Source: Eubacteriales bacterium (GTDB lineage Bacteria; Bacillota; Clostridia; Lachnospirales; Lachnospiraceae). Taken from it: 64,000 nucleotides of DNA. A program made the translations under genes and the position numbers. Every line of letters starts with the position of its first letter. Position 1 is the stretch's first letter. This document shows, one piece after another, positions 25,073 through 35,013 of the stretch. Below the pieces are notes generated by a model that was not told the DNA's origin, ran no database searches, and saw nothing but the letters and a program-made list of their open reading frames with translations. The stretch is taken from NCBI GenBank assembly GCA_030533405.1, contig JAUNJF010000005.1, forward strand, positions 1-64,000, written 5' to 3'.

Positions 25073-25621
25073 GTGAATGATAAAGAAATAATCAATTTGT
25101 ATGTTGATCGCTTGGAAAGTGCAATTGTAATGACAGACGAAAAATACGGTAATTATTTAAATCGTGTCATATACAACATTTTGCGCAGTGAATCAGATAC
25201 AGAAGAAATTAAAAATGACACGTACATGGGAGCATGGAATGCTATCCCACCGACAATACCCAAAAGTCTCAAATATTTTTTAGTGAAAATTGCAAGAAAT
25301 CTATCATTAGATCGGTTGGAATACATAACAGCAGGAAAACGTAAGTCGATAATTGTTGAGATTGATGACGCCATCCCGGACACATGTAATACTCCAGAGG
25401 AAGCATGGGAGTTAAAAGAGGTAGGCATGGCAGTAAATGATTTTTTAGGTACGATAGACCAGAAGACCTGTGCAGTATTTTTGGCAAGATATTATTATGG
25501 ATATTCTATATCTGATTTGGCCAAAAGATATGGAATGACGCAGAGACAAGTAAAGTATACATTACAAAAAACAAGAGACAAATTACGCATTTATTTGAAA
25601 AAGGAAGGTGTAGTTTTATGA
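25073..25621 (+). CDS. ECF-type RNA polymerase sigma factor
   Basis: The 182-residue protein has sigma region 2 (about residues 20-70, SDTEEIKNDTYMGAWNA) and region 4 (about 125-175, YSISDLAKRYGMTQRQVKYT). The GTG start has AAAAGGGG about twelve bases upstream; no better start is seen. Its stop codon overlaps the start of the next gene by four bases (ATGA), so the two are translationally coupled. The partner is a membrane protein that is probably its anti-sigma factor. It is the second of four such pairs in this window. Confidence 0.88.
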   Translation: MNDKEIINLYVDRLESAIVMTDEKYGNYLNRVIYNILRSESDTEEIKNDTYMGAWNAIPPTIPKSLKYFLVKIARNLSLDRLEYITAGKRKSIIVEIDDAIPDTCNTPEEAWELKEVGMAVNDFLGTIDQKTCAVFLARYYYGYSISDLAKRYGMTQRQVKYTLQKTRDKLRIYLKKEGVVL

Positions 25622-26661
25622 AAAAGGGTAAAGATTTATTAAAATCATTTGAATACATAGATGATGAATATTTGGATTTAGTGGAGGAAATGACAGTGAA
25701 GAAAAACAAAGTATGGTGGAAAAGTGGAATGGCCGCAGCGATTTGTTTTGGTGTGTTATCATCTGCATCAGCAGTGGCATTTGCAGCTAATTTATTTGGC
25801 GTAAAAGATTTAGTAATCTCTACAGAGAAGAAGGAAAGTGTAAATGCTACGATTGAGGATAAAGAAAATGCAAGCGAAGGTGAACATACGGAGACAGTAA
25901 TCGCAGCTGACGGAAGTGAAGTTAGTTGTACATATGAAATCAGCGGAGAGGATGAGAAAACACCTGTTGATACGAATGCTACAGTTGACCTTATCAGTTT
26001 GGCGGGATTTAGAGATTCTTCTGAAGCAAAGGCATTGAAAGAGTGGTATGCATTTTGTGATACGTATGATGTAGATGGTAAAATTCGTGACGAACACAAT
26101 TACGATGAGCCAGATACATGGGGAGAAGATGTAAAATTGTATGGTGTCTACTCTGATGAAATGGCTGAAAAACTTCGTGAAATTGCAGGAAAATATCAGC
26201 TAAAGCTTCATACAAAAACGGATACAATATCGTATGATCAGTTTGATTCATTTTTCGGAGGGAAGTTGCTTCCGGAAGGAACAGAGTGTTTTGGTGCATA
26301 TTATTATGAGGATGGCTCCATTACATTTGATGCAGATTATTGTGATGCAGATGAGAGTTTGATTGACTATCAATTGAGCAGACGTGCAAAGGGAACATTT
26401 GATGAAACATATCTTGCAATTGGCAATTCTGAAGAATATGTGCAAGAGCAATATAAAACCAAAGATGGAAGCAATGTCATTTTGGCACTCTCGGATTCTA
26501 AAGGAATGATAATTATGGATTCCGAAAAGTATTTTACGATTATAAATATTATGTCGGAAGATTATGGTAAATATGAGGGAGAGAAGTTTATCAAAGAAGA
26601 ATTTACAATGGATAAATTAAAGGCATTTGCGGATACATTTAATTTGGAATTATTGAAGTAA
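25618..26661 (+). CDS. Membrane protein, probable anti-sigma factor
   Basis: The 347-residue protein has a cytoplasmic segment of about 38 residues, one transmembrane helix (about 39-60: MAAAICFGVLSSASAVAFAA) and a large acidic outside domain. I do not recognise the external domain as a named family. The start overlaps the sigma gene by four bases, and a single-pass protein in that position is the usual anti-sigma arrangement, so the role is inferred from context. Two 20-bp repeats follow the gene (26666-26716). Confidence 0.7.
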   Translation: MKKGKDLLKSFEYIDDEYLDLVEEMTVKKNKVWWKSGMAAAICFGVLSSASAVAFAANLFGVKDLVISTEKKESVNATIEDKENASEGEHTETVIAADGSEVSCTYEISGEDEKTPVDTNATVDLISLAGFRDSSEAKALKEWYAFCDTYDVDGKIRDEHNYDEPDTWGEDVKLYGVYSDEMAEKLREIAGKYQLKLHTKTDTISYDQFDSFFGGKLLPEGTECFGAYYYEDGSITFDADYCDADESLIDYQLSRRAKGTFDETYLAIGNSEEYVQEQYKTKDGSNVILALSDSKGMIIMDSEKYFTIINIMSEDYGKYEGEKFIKEEFTMDKLKAFADTFNLELLK

Positions 26662-26665
26662 AATG

Positions 26666-26716
26666 TTAAGAAATTCTGAATAGTTTGAGTTGAATATTAA
26701 GAAATTCTGAATAGTT
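26666..26716 (+). repeat. 20-bp direct repeat pair after the anti-sigma gene
   Basis: TTAAGAAATTCTGAATAGTT occurs exactly at 26666-26685 and 26697-26716, 31 bases apart from start to start. It contains the inverted half AGAAATTCT. It could be a local duplication or two binding sites just upstream of the lipoprotein promoter. Confidence 0.75.
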
Positions 26717-26727
26717 GGAACGGGTTA

Positions 26728-26756
26728 TTGTACTATGCCAATAGTTGTGATAGAAT
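26728..26756 (+). promoter_or_regulatory. Candidate promoter for the lipoprotein gene
   Basis: TTGTAC (26728-26733) and TAGAAT (26751-26756) lie 17 bases apart, about 95 bases before the ribosome binding site. Both match sigma-A hexamers at four or five positions. The adjacent direct repeats could bind a regulator. Confidence 0.5.
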
Positions 26757-26851
26757 CACTGACTGTGTAAAATAATGTTTTTTGATTGTTAGAAAATCAT
26801 GGATATGAAGGCGGATGCCGAATCATATTATTTCAGTCGGAGGTAATAAAA

Positions 26852-27640
26852 ATGAAAGTAAAAAACATTTTATTGGTATGTAGTTTAGCAGTGGCAACAG
26901 CGTTAAGTGGTTGTGGTGCTTCGACATCGGGTGAAACAGCTGAGAATGCTGAAACAACAACAGCGCAAGAAGTAGTACAGGAAACCACGCAGGAAAAAAC
27001 AACGGAAGAGGTTGTGCAGGATGATACACAGGAGACAACAGAGGTAGTAGTTTCACAGGAAGATGTACAACAAGTAGGTGAAGCGGGAGTGTCACAAGAT
27101 GACGTAAAAGCAAAAGCGCTTCTTGCTTATCAGGGAATTTTAAAAGCAGCACCTGCTATCGAAGGCGTGCATGATGAACTGTCAGATGCTGGTTTTGGTT
27201 ATGATGAAAATATGGAAAAATTTGGAAATCATTTTGATTGCTTTGCGATTGCAGATATCAACCAGGATGGTGTGCCAGAATTAATTGCACAATCAATCGT
27301 GAATTTCCGATGGGCGCCAGTATTTATTTATACATATGCAGATGGAAATGCAGTATTATTGAAAGACCCATTAGATGCTGGAGCACATGGTACATTTGAA
27401 CAGAATAGTAGTGCAAATGGTGCTTATTTCACATATATTTGCGGAGATCATCATATTCATAGTGTATGGCGTGGAACCAATCCAATGAATGAAGAAGTTG
27501 AAGAGAGCAGTGTTTGCGTATTAGATGGAACAACTTTGACAACCGTAGATTGTACAGTTGGCGAAGGTGGAAATACAACGTATATTTCAGATCGCTTAAT
27601 GTCAAATGTTGCGGCAAATGTGGATGCAATTACGCAGTAA
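26852..27640 (+). CDS. Lipoprotein with acidic linker and calcium-binding-like motif
   Basis: The 262-residue product has a lipoprotein signal (residues 1-20) with lipobox ALSGC, a Thr/Glu/Val-rich linker (about 21-85) and a C-terminal domain containing DINQDGVPELI, which resembles a DxNxDG calcium-binding loop of FG-GAP/dockerin type. It is therefore an extracellular lipid-anchored protein. A related architecture occurs in the lipoprotein at 43455 (DISGDGVPELL). GGAGGTAAT precedes the ATG. The function is unknown. Confidence 0.8.
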   Translation: MKVKNILLVCSLAVATALSGCGASTSGETAENAETTTAQEVVQETTQEKTTEEVVQDDTQETTEVVVSQEDVQQVGEAGVSQDDVKAKALLAYQGILKAAPAIEGVHDELSDAGFGYDENMEKFGNHFDCFAIADINQDGVPELIAQSIVNFRWAPVFIYTYADGNAVLLKDPLDAGAHGTFEQNSSANGAYFTYICGDHHIHSVWRGTNPMNEEVEESSVCVLDGTTLTTVDCTVGEGGNTTYISDRLMSNVAANVDAITQ

Positions 27641-27660
27641 GTAAAATATAAGAGATGAAA

Positions 27661-27690
27661 AGGCAGAACAGTTTGGTTCTGTCTTTTTTT
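27661..27690 (+). terminator. Rho-independent terminator
   Basis: CAGAAC (27664-27669) pairs with GTTCTG (27676-27681), followed by a T-run. It follows the lipoprotein stop by about 20 bases. Confidence 0.75.
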
Positions 27691-27799
27691 ATGGGAAATT
27701 CCTCGGATTTCCTGTGGGTCTCGCCCACAAGGCCCGAGACAATATCCGAATAACTGTTGTTTTGTGACGAAAGCGATTAGCACGCTTTGTTTTGGAATA

Positions 27800-27828
27800 T
27801 TGTGACAAAAGATGGATTGTGATAAAAT
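27800..27828 (+). promoter_or_regulatory. Candidate promoter for the GGDEF-EAL gene
   Basis: TTGTGA (27800-27805) and TAAAAT (27823-27828) are 17 bases apart and about 50 bases upstream of GGGGGAG. Confidence 0.5.
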
Positions 27829-27890
27829 AGTAGATAGTGGAAATGGCATTATAAGATTATTGAAAAAATAGTTTTTTGGGGGAGATACAT

Positions 27891-29876
27891 ATGAAAAAGA
27901 GTAAGAAAAAACGTATAAAAAAACTAAAGAGAATACATATTTTACCGCATATTATTTTGTTGATGATATTTGTTACATTTTTTTCCGGTGTTACCATAGC
28001 GCTTGCGGAATTGTTCTTTGCATTTTTGTTAGAAAGTCATTTGGATGATTCCTATCAGCGTGCACAGGCATTTGCAGATTTAGTAGAAGAACAGAATAAA
28101 GGAACGGATGAGATTACTGATGTAGTGATTGACGAGTGGGGTGTAGAGGATTATGGAATTTATGACAATACTGAAAAAAGGTTTGTGATTTTGCCAAAGC
28201 GGGAAATCGATATGGATAGCTTTGTAACATATGATTTTAATGACCGTACTGTATATTTTGATTTCGTTGATGAGAGCGAATTTGAATTTCTCTTAGATGA
28301 AGATGTGAATATTAATTCTTTACAGATGTACAAGTTTTTGAATACTTCGGATTTGTTGCTATCTATAGGTGTGGGAAACATGAATGCAGAATTGGTTCGG
28401 TTTCATGCATGGATTGACCAGCCAATAAAAGAAGGAAAATATAGTGTTTATTACAGTTCGGATATTGTCCTAAAAACAAGGGATCTGATGCTTATTTTGG
28501 CATTTGTTGTGATGATGGGAATCGTGGTTTCTGTGCCATTGCTTCTTTATATTATCACATTAATTATTAGCATTTTTGGACAGAGAAAATCTGCCAAATT
28601 GTTATTTTATGATGCTGTTACTGGTGGTAAAAACTGGCTGGATTTTGAGGGCAGAGCAGAACAGATTCTTAAGAGAAATAAGCGTGGCAAACGTCGTTAT
28701 GTAATGGTGAGTCTGCGTATGGAACGATATCAAAGCTATTGTGCGTGCTATGGCGCGTTAGAGGGTGAGAAAGTTATTGAACAGATGAACCGGATGCTTC
28801 AAAAGACGGTGAAGAAGAGAAAAGAGCTGTTTGCCAGATATGCGGAGGCGGAGTTTGGATTGTTACTTTTGATGGAAGAACCAGCACAGGTTACAGAGCG
28901 AATGGAACTGATTCGGAATCATTTGGTTGATATGATGAAGCCTCGTAAAATTGATTTTAATGTGGGAATTTGTGAAGCTGTTTTCGGAAATCAGATAGAT
29001 GAACTATATAGCAATTCCAGTCTTGCAAGAAAAAATATTGCGCCAGGTAGTGCAGAGAAAGTGGTTTGGTTTAATGAAAAGTTAAAGGAAGAACAGTTGT
29101 GGGAGCGTTATGTCGAGGAAAATATGGAGGCTGCTTTGGAAAAAGGTGAACTACATGTATATTTACAGCCAAAATACCATGCAAAGACAAAACGTCTCGG
29201 AGGTGCAGAAGCGCTGATTCGTTGGATTAGTCCGACAGAAGGATTTATTGGTCCAGGCAGATTCATTCCAATTTTTGAAAAAAATGGATTTATTACAAAA
29301 ATTGATGACTTTATGCTAAGCAGTGTGGCGAAATTACAGGCAAAATGGGCGCAGGAGGGATGCAATGTTGTACCGATTTCTGTTAACATTTCCCGTGCGC
29401 ATTTTACACAGGAGGACTTGGCAGAGCATATTTGTCAAATTGTGGAATCATCAGGTGCACCTAAGGAATTGATTGAACTGGAATTAACAGAGAGCGCCTT
29501 TTTTGAGGATAAGGATATGCTGATTCATACCGTTGAGAAATTAAAGAAAATGGGATTTTCTGTTTCGATGGATGATTTTGGAGCGGGATATTCCTCTCTT
29601 AATTCACTAAAGGATTTACAGTTGGATGTGCTTAAGATTGATGCAGATTTCTTCCGTGGAAGAGAAGAAAATGAAGAAAGAGGTTCCTTGATTGTATCAG
29701 AGACCATTCATTTGGCACAAAATCTTGGTATGACGACTGTGGCAGAGGGTATTGAAAGTGCTGAGCAGGTGGAATTTTTGGCGGAAAGTGGATGTGATTT
29801 GATTCAGGGATTTTATTTTGCAAAGCCAATGCCAATTGCCGATTATGAGAAAAAGATGGAAGAGGATAGACAATGA
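27891..29876 (+). CDS. Membrane GGDEF-EAL protein, probable c-di-GMP phosphodiesterase
   Basis: The 661-residue protein has two transmembrane segments (about residues 17-42 and 196-222) around an extracellular sensor, a degenerate GGDEF domain (motif AEAEF, so probably no cyclase activity) and an EAL domain (about 410-655). The EAL domain keeps AEALIRW, ELTES, DDFGAGYSS and AEGIE, so it should hydrolyse c-di-GMP. The ATG at 27891 has GGGGGAG upstream. The next gene overlaps its end by four bases. Confidence 0.88.
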   Translation: MKKSKKKRIKKLKRIHILPHIILLMIFVTFFSGVTIALAELFFAFLLESHLDDSYQRAQAFADLVEEQNKGTDEITDVVIDEWGVEDYGIYDNTEKRFVILPKREIDMDSFVTYDFNDRTVYFDFVDESEFEFLLDEDVNINSLQMYKFLNTSDLLLSIGVGNMNAELVRFHAWIDQPIKEGKYSVYYSSDIVLKTRDLMLILAFVVMMGIVVSVPLLLYIITLIISIFGQRKSAKLLFYDAVTGGKNWLDFEGRAEQILKRNKRGKRRYVMVSLRMERYQSYCACYGALEGEKVIEQMNRMLQKTVKKRKELFARYAEAEFGLLLLMEEPAQVTERMELIRNHLVDMMKPRKIDFNVGICEAVFGNQIDELYSNSSLARKNIAPGSAEKVVWFNEKLKEEQLWERYVEENMEAALEKGELHVYLQPKYHAKTKRLGGAEALIRWISPTEGFIGPGRFIPIFEKNGFITKIDDFMLSSVAKLQAKWAQEGCNVVPISVNISRAHFTQEDLAEHICQIVESSGAPKELIELELTESAFFEDKDMLIHTVEKLKKMGFSVSMDDFGAGYSSLNSLKDLQLDVLKIDADFFRGREENEERGSLIVSETIHLAQNLGMTTVAEGIESAEQVEFLAESGCDLIQGFYFAKPMPIADYEKKMEEDRQ

Positions 29877-30283
29877 GAAAAATTAATTCGATTCATTTTG
29901 GTGGAAAGATGATATTGGTAGGAATATTGCTTGCAGTATTGTTACCTGTTGTCATGTGGCTTGTGACGGATACATTTTCCTGGCTATATGCGATTCCTGG
30001 CGGTATTGTGCTAGTTGTCTTTTTTGTTCTTTTTGCGATTGAAATGAGGCAGGATAACGGAAAAATACCTTATTATCAGAAGCATTTAAAGGATACAATA
30101 CCTTTTGATCCGCAGAAACAAACGCCAGTGATTCGAGCTTCCATTTGCACAGGGGAGAAGGTTGCTGGTTTTAAGGATAAGAAAACGGGACATTTTGTTG
30201 AGGTGATGATGATTCGAAATGAAGAAGAACAGAGGCGATTTATGCAAATATATGGAATAGAGCAGATTTCTACAGAATATTAA
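29873..30283 (+). CDS. Small membrane protein coupled to the EAL gene
   Basis: The 136-residue product has two transmembrane segments (about residues 12-32 and 36-56) and a polar C-terminal tail. It overlaps the preceding gene by four bases (ATGA), so it is probably made with it. I do not recognise a family. A role with the adjacent phosphodiesterase is inferred only from position. Confidence 0.7.
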   Translation: MRKINSIHFGGKMILVGILLAVLLPVVMWLVTDTFSWLYAIPGGIVLVVFFVLFAIEMRQDNGKIPYYQKHLKDTIPFDPQKQTPVIRASICTGEKVAGFKDKKTGHFVEVMMIRNEEEQRRFMQIYGIEQISTEY

Positions 30284-30458
30284 AGTTAATGCTTGTTTTT
30301 TCGTATCATGCGCAGTAGTAAATTATGCAAAAAATTATTATATTAGGTCATTATAATAGTGTGATGAATTAATAAAATATGTTATAATTTAAACAAATAT
30401 ATGTGTGTGGAGAAGAGATGTAAAGGTAAGGAATATATACGGAAAGAGGGGATTTTGT

Positions 30459-32432
30459 ATGAAGCAAAAGAAAGAAAAGGTAGCATCGATTAAGCTGAAC
30501 ATGGTGAATGTTTTTGGAAAGATTTTTTTGTTGACGACGATTCTAATTGCAGTAATAATAGGGGCTATTTCGACGTATCTGATTATAACCAAAAGTAATG
30601 GTTTTATGAATTCATCAGCAACATCGGTTGTGCAGGGGGCATCTGGATGGTTTAATGAGCAAATTGGAAGAGTGAATATTATTGCGCAATCACTGGCATA
30701 TGAGGATTATGTAGGAAAAAGATTTAATGAATCAGAAGCATTTTTGGCTGACTGTATAAAAGAAAATCAAGCTGCATATGCATATTATTATGGATTAAAC
30801 GATGATAAATGTGTATTTAGTGATGGATGGGAAGTTCCGGCAGATTACAAGGCGACAGAAAGAGACTGGTATCCTGAAGCATTTGCAAATCCAGATAAAG
30901 CTGTTGTGTCGGCTGCATATGTTGATGCTGATACAGGTAGAATTGTTGTTACGATTTCAAAAGCAATCGTAAAAGATGGTAATCCAATTGGTGTTTTCGC
31001 AGCAGACTTTTTTGTTGATGATTTGATTGATATGACGAACGCAATGTCGACTAATTCGGCTTTTGCAATTTTGATAGATAAGGATGGAACGTTACTTACA
31101 CATAAGAATCATAGTTTGATTCCATCGGCAGATGATAATGGGGAAATGGTTGCAACCAATTATAAAGATATTGGAATTCCAGAAAAGCTGATCCATTCAG
31201 ATAAAAGAGAGAAAGCATTGAAGGATTACATATATGTTTCTGAGTATATTGAGAATGCAGATGTGACAGTAGTCTACGCAACAAACATATTTAGTTATTT
31301 TGGAGGCTTGATTATCTTTTATGTTATTAGTATTGTTTTGATTGGATGTATCTATTTTGTGATGACAAAGAAAGTTAGTAAGGTATTAGCAGATTCATTT
31401 GAACCATTAGAAAAAGTATCACAGGTGTGTGAAAACATGAAAAATGGTAAATTGGATTACGATAAAGTATATGAATCGTCTGATGAAATTGGTTTGCTTT
31501 GTTCAGCAATTGAGGAATCAAATGCTTCTATTAAGGGATATATAGAAGATATTTCAAAGAAACTGGAGTTGATGGCAGTTGGTGACTTAACTGTTGAAGT
31601 TTCTAATGATTATAAAGGAGATTTTGCACCACTTAAGGAATCTATTAATCATATCATTACTTCGATGAAGCAAGCAATTAGTATTATATCGAATTCTGCA
31701 GAAGCTGTTTATGACTCTGCACATAGTGTACAGGGTGGTGCAAATTCATTGGCTGATGATGTTGAACATGTTATGCATATTATGAGTGTTATTGAATCCT
31801 CTATTGATGAAATTCAGAATAATTTTGGAGAAAGCATCAATGTTGTTGAGGCTGCGAGAAATCTTTCGCAAGATGCAAATACTTATTTGAAAGAGGGAAG
31901 AGAATCTTTGACGAATCTTGTGGGTGCAATGAATGAAATTACTGAGAAATCAAGCGCAATTTCGGAGATTATCGATATAATTAATAATATTGCCGCACAG
32001 ACAAATATGTTGGCATTAAATGCATCCATTGAGGCAGCTAGAGCTGGTGAGGCAGGAAAAGGATTTGCGGTTGTAGCAGACTCGGTAAGAGAGCTTGCAG
32101 AACAAACGACAGCAGCGGCAGCAAGCACAACCTCGTTAATTGCAGAATCAGATAATTCGGTTAGGAAGGGAAACCAATTGGCGATTGTAACTTCCGAAAA
32201 GATAGAACAGCTTGTAACCATTACCAACACAGTAAATGATAAGATTCAAAGTATATCGTCTTTCATTAGTGAAGAAGAGAAAGCGGTTAGAAATGTGAAA
32301 GAAGCTGTAGCGAACATGGAAGAATTTACAACGAATACGCAGGCAACTTCTCAAGAATGTGTTGCGATGTCTGATGTTTTAAATGAACAGGCAACGCAGA
32401 TGCAAAATGCTGTAAAAAACTTTCAAATTTAA
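30459..32432 (+). CDS. Methyl-accepting chemotaxis protein
   Basis: The 657-residue receptor has a transmembrane helix near residue 30, a double-Cache extracellular domain (about 50-270, with [20 protein letters not shown]), a second helix (about 285-305), a HAMP domain and a signalling coiled coil with the conserved hairpin tip ([20 protein letters not shown]). It reports a small ligand to CheA/CheW, which are not in this window. The ATG at 30459 has AAGAGGGGA upstream; the longer frame is less likely. Only 22 bases separate it from the EAL gene that follows. Confidence 0.92.
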   Translation: MKQKKEKVASIKLNMVNVFGKIFLLTTILIAVIIGAISTYLIITKSNGFMNSSATSVVQGASGWFNEQIGRVNIIAQSLAYEDYVGKRFNESEAFLADCIKENQAAYAYYYGLNDDKCVFSDGWEVPADYKATERDWYPEAFANPDKAVVSAAYVDADTGRIVVTISKAIVKDGNPIGVFAADFFVDDLIDMTNAMSTNSAFAILIDKDGTLLTHKNHSLIPSADDNGEMVATNYKDIGIPEKLIHSDKREKALKDYIYVSEYIENADVTVVYATNIFSYFGGLIIFYVISIVLIGCIYFVMTKKVSKVLADSFEPLEKVSQVCENMKNGKLDYDKVYESSDEIGLLCSAIEESNASIKGYIEDISKKLELMAVGDLTVEVSNDYKGDFAPLKESINHIITSMKQAISIISNSAEAVYDSAHSVQGGANSLADDVEHVMHIMSVIESSIDEIQNNFGESINVVEAARNLSQDANTYLKEGRESLTNLVGAMNEITEKSSAISEIIDIINNIAAQTNMLALNASIEAARAGEAGKGFAVVADSVRELAEQTTAAAASTTSLIAESDNSVRKGNQLAIVTSEKIEQLVTITNTVNDKIQSISSFISEEEKAVRNVKEAVANMEEFTTNTQATSQECVAMSDVLNEQATQMQNAVKNFQI

Positions 32433-32453
32433 TGAAAAGATGGAGATTTACAT

Positions 32454-33158
32454 ATGATATATTACGAAGATTTACCTTTGGCTCCAGATATCTTAAAGGC
32501 ATTGTCAGAATTACAAATTAATTATGTATTTCAGCCGATATTCTTTCCGGATGGAAAAACAATTTATGCGCATGAAGCGTTGATGCGTCCGTTGGGGTCA
32601 ACTGTAACGGAACTGATTGAGGAATATACGGAGAAAGGACAGTTGCATATTTTAGAGGTTGCGACATTTTGGGGTGCAACACAGGCATATTTCTTGCGTG
32701 GATATAAGGAGAAGTTATCGGTGAATTCTTTTCCGTGTGAATGTTTTTCGGAAAGTGAAGCAAAGGCATATATTGACTATTTTGGTAATGAGAAGAGCAT
32801 TTTGATGATTGAGATGTTAGAGTATCCGGTGTTTTCATTAGATAAATCAATTCGGAAAAAAGAAGTTGCAGAGGTTGGTAATTCTATTTTGGCTTTGGAT
32901 GACTTTGGTGTTGGGTTTAATGATATGAACAAAGTGAAACTGTTGGACCCGCATGTTGTAAAACTGGATCGTTCGTTATTATCAGGAATTGATCAGAATG
33001 ATGACAAGAAAAAGAATTGCAAAGAGATGATAGATGCAATGCATGATATGGGCAAGTTAGTTGTTGCGGAAGGTGTAGAGACAAAAGAAGAATTTGATTA
33101 TCTTGTATCCATTGGTGCGGATTTATTCCAGGGATATTATCTGGCACGACCAGCGTAG
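32454..33158 (+). CDS. Stand-alone EAL phosphodiesterase
   Basis: The 234-residue protein is only an EAL domain. The motifs EALMR (about residue 41), SVNSF, IEMLE, DDFGVGF and AEGVE are present, so it should cleave c-di-GMP to pGpG, though activity is inferred. The DDFGVGF loop has Gly/Phe in place of the more usual GAGYSS. It follows the chemoreceptor by 22 bases and may share its transcript, suggesting a link between chemosensing and c-di-GMP. Confidence 0.82.
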   Translation: MIYYEDLPLAPDILKALSELQINYVFQPIFFPDGKTIYAHEALMRPLGSTVTELIEEYTEKGQLHILEVATFWGATQAYFLRGYKEKLSVNSFPCECFSESEAKAYIDYFGNEKSILMIEMLEYPVFSLDKSIRKKEVAEVGNSILALDDFGVGFNDMNKVKLLDPHVVKLDRSLLSGIDQNDDKKKNCKEMIDAMHDMGKLVVAEGVETKEEFDYLVSIGADLFQGYYLARPA

Positions 33159-33187
33159 AAAACAAAGATTTCGAAAGACATAATTTT

Positions 33188-33224
33188 GGGCTTGTAGTAT
33201 TTAAAATACTACAAGCCCATTTTT
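33188..33224. terminator. Strong bidirectional terminator between convergent genes
   Basis: GGGCTTGTAGTATTT (33188-33202) pairs perfectly with AAATACTACAAGCCC (33204-33218) and is followed by T residues. It separates the EAL gene from the minus-strand GH43 gene. Confidence 0.88.
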
Positions 33225-33270
33225 AGATGATTTCATTATTCCATAAGGAATGCAATCTCGATTCTATTAT

Positions 33271-34728
33271 CTATTCGCATTGCATTTCCTTTTCCGTAAG
33301 AAATGAAAAACGATCAAATGCTGCAATGACGCCATCTTTCTCTGAGAGAAATTCAAAGTAAACGGCATGTTTTCCGATTACACCAGTTATAAGTGCTGCT
33401 TTTTTCTCGAATTCATTTTCAGCAAAATCAAGTGTTGAAACAATGCGACCACGATAGGAGTCGATACGAACGTTGACCTTAAGTGCTTTATGTTCTCCAA
33501 GAACAACGGTTACCCCCATCGGTGTGTTCGTTCCGAATTGTAGATAACGGAAGCCAACAGTTGTACCAGAAGATAAATCCACAACAGGAGTGGAAATATC
33601 ATCACGCTGTTCATAGCCAGGCTTTACATAGGCGCGTGTTTTACTGCCGTAGATATGACAAGCATAGCCTGCGGAAATCCAGTGATAAGCATCAAGACCA
33701 TTGATATGTGGTCCCTGTGAGGTCATTTCAACAGGACCTGCAGATACTGGTTCTCCATTTAAATATTTGATATCACCAATATATAGTTTTTCGTCTGCGC
33801 CCATTGCAACGTCAATTGGTTCCAACATTGCCTGACGAGAGAATTCGTTTACGCCTGTTTGACGATGGTAGAATACATACCATTTTCCATTCACTTCCAT
33901 AATAGAACCGTGGTTGTTTCCCCACTGATAGGTCATGGTTCCACATCCTTCTGCATCGCGTAGGATTTCACCACCGTTGAAACTAAAGTCACCGCCATCA
34001 TGAAATGGACCAAATGGAGAATCGCTAAAGCGGTAAGAAAGGAAACCATTATTTGGTGTGTAAACACCAAGTTCCGGGATTGGCTTTTCATAACGTTTAG
34101 AATAAATATATACATATTTGCCCATTACTTTACGTGGGCTGGATGCTTCAAAGAAAGCATCAATTAACGAAATATGACCGTCATCGGTTGGATCCCACGG
34201 ACAGGTAGAATGACCAAGTGGATTGGATACGAGGGTATCTTCCTTAATGGTTGCCATGTCATCTTCAAGCTCCGCGATGTAACAAGGTGCAGCACAACCT
34301 CCCCAGTAAGCATAAGCTTTGCCGTCGTCGTCTACTAAAACGCCTGGATCAAATCCCAATTTGGTTTCTACAGGATTTTCAAATGGTCCCCATGGTGTCT
34401 TGGAACTTGCGACAACAACTAAACTTCCTTTACATTCTGCGGCATACATGTAATAAGTATCGCCTTTTTTTACAACATCTGGCGCATAGAGAATAGAATC
34501 ATAATGTGTCTCGTATGCAACACCATGGCAGGTCCAGTTCGTTAAGTCATCGACAGGAGCAGACCATACTACATAATTGCGACCACAATACTGTGTGATC
34601 TCGATATCGTGAGAACCATACACATAAACACGTTTTTCTCCATCGTGCTCAAAAACACGTGGCTCGCCATCTGGAACATGCTCCCATAATGGCATATATG
34701 GGTTGGCACCTTTTATATAATCTTTCAT
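33271..34728 (-). CDS. Glycoside hydrolase family 43 enzyme
   Basis: The 485-residue protein has no signal peptide and is probably intracellular. Its five-bladed propeller (about residues 1-320) shows family landmarks: GFDPGVLVDDDGKAYAYWGG around residue 125, FFEASSPRKV with the likely acid Glu, and NHGSIMEVNGKWYVFYHR. A CBM6-like domain follows (about 340-480). Such enzymes remove arabinose or xylose side units from arabinoxylan fragments; the exact substrate cannot be fixed. The ATG at 34728 has GGAGG upstream. A stand-alone gene, it fits with the xylanase at 44890. Confidence 0.88.
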   Translation of the reverse strand: MKDYIKGANPYMPLWEHVPDGEPRVFEHDGEKRVYVYGSHDIEITQYCGRNYVVWSAPVDDLTNWTCHGVAYETHYDSILYAPDVVKKGDTYYMYAAECKGSLVVVASSKTPWGPFENPVETKLGFDPGVLVDDDGKAYAYWGGCAAPCYIAELEDDMATIKEDTLVSNPLGHSTCPWDPTDDGHISLIDAFFEASSPRKVMGKYVYIYSKRYEKPIPELGVYTPNNGFLSYRFSDSPFGPFHDGGDFSFNGGEILRDAEGCGTMTYQWGNNHGSIMEVNGKWYVFYHRQTGVNEFSRQAMLEPIDVAMGADEKLYIGDIKYLNGEPVSAGPVEMTSQGPHINGLDAYHWISAGYACHIYGSKTRAYVKPGYEQRDDISTPVVDLSSGTTVGFRYLQFGTNTPMGVTVVLGEHKALKVNVRIDSYRGRIVSTLDFAENEFEKKAALITGVIGKHAVYFEFLSEKDGVIAAFDRFSFLTEKEMQCE

Positions 34729-34904
34729 CAATGTCCTCCTTGTTTCATTCGAATTTGTTTTTTAACCACTAATTGAAGTAGAGATTTTTCTGAATAAGAT
34801 AAATTAAATATAGCATTGGAACAAAAATATCGCAATACTTTCCGCTGTTTCCTACGAATGAAAATATGGCATGGGTATGTATGAATTGATTAGAAAAACT
34901 TATG

Positions 34905-34933
34905 TTGTTGCTTGGTGTCGGCTATGGTATTAT
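34905..34933 (+). promoter_or_regulatory. Candidate promoter for the MBL/MATE operon
   Basis: TTGTTG (34905-34910) and TATTAT (34928-34933) are 17 bases apart, about 80 bases upstream of the MBL-fold start. The match to consensus is only moderate. The rest of this intergenic region is AT-rich with nothing clear. Confidence 0.35.
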
Positions 34934-35013
34934 AGGGTAAAAAGACAATAAGATAAGGGTGGATTGAGAAAAGCATTCGCTTGTAAAATGGAAAAGCTGA
35001 TTTGTAAGATTGG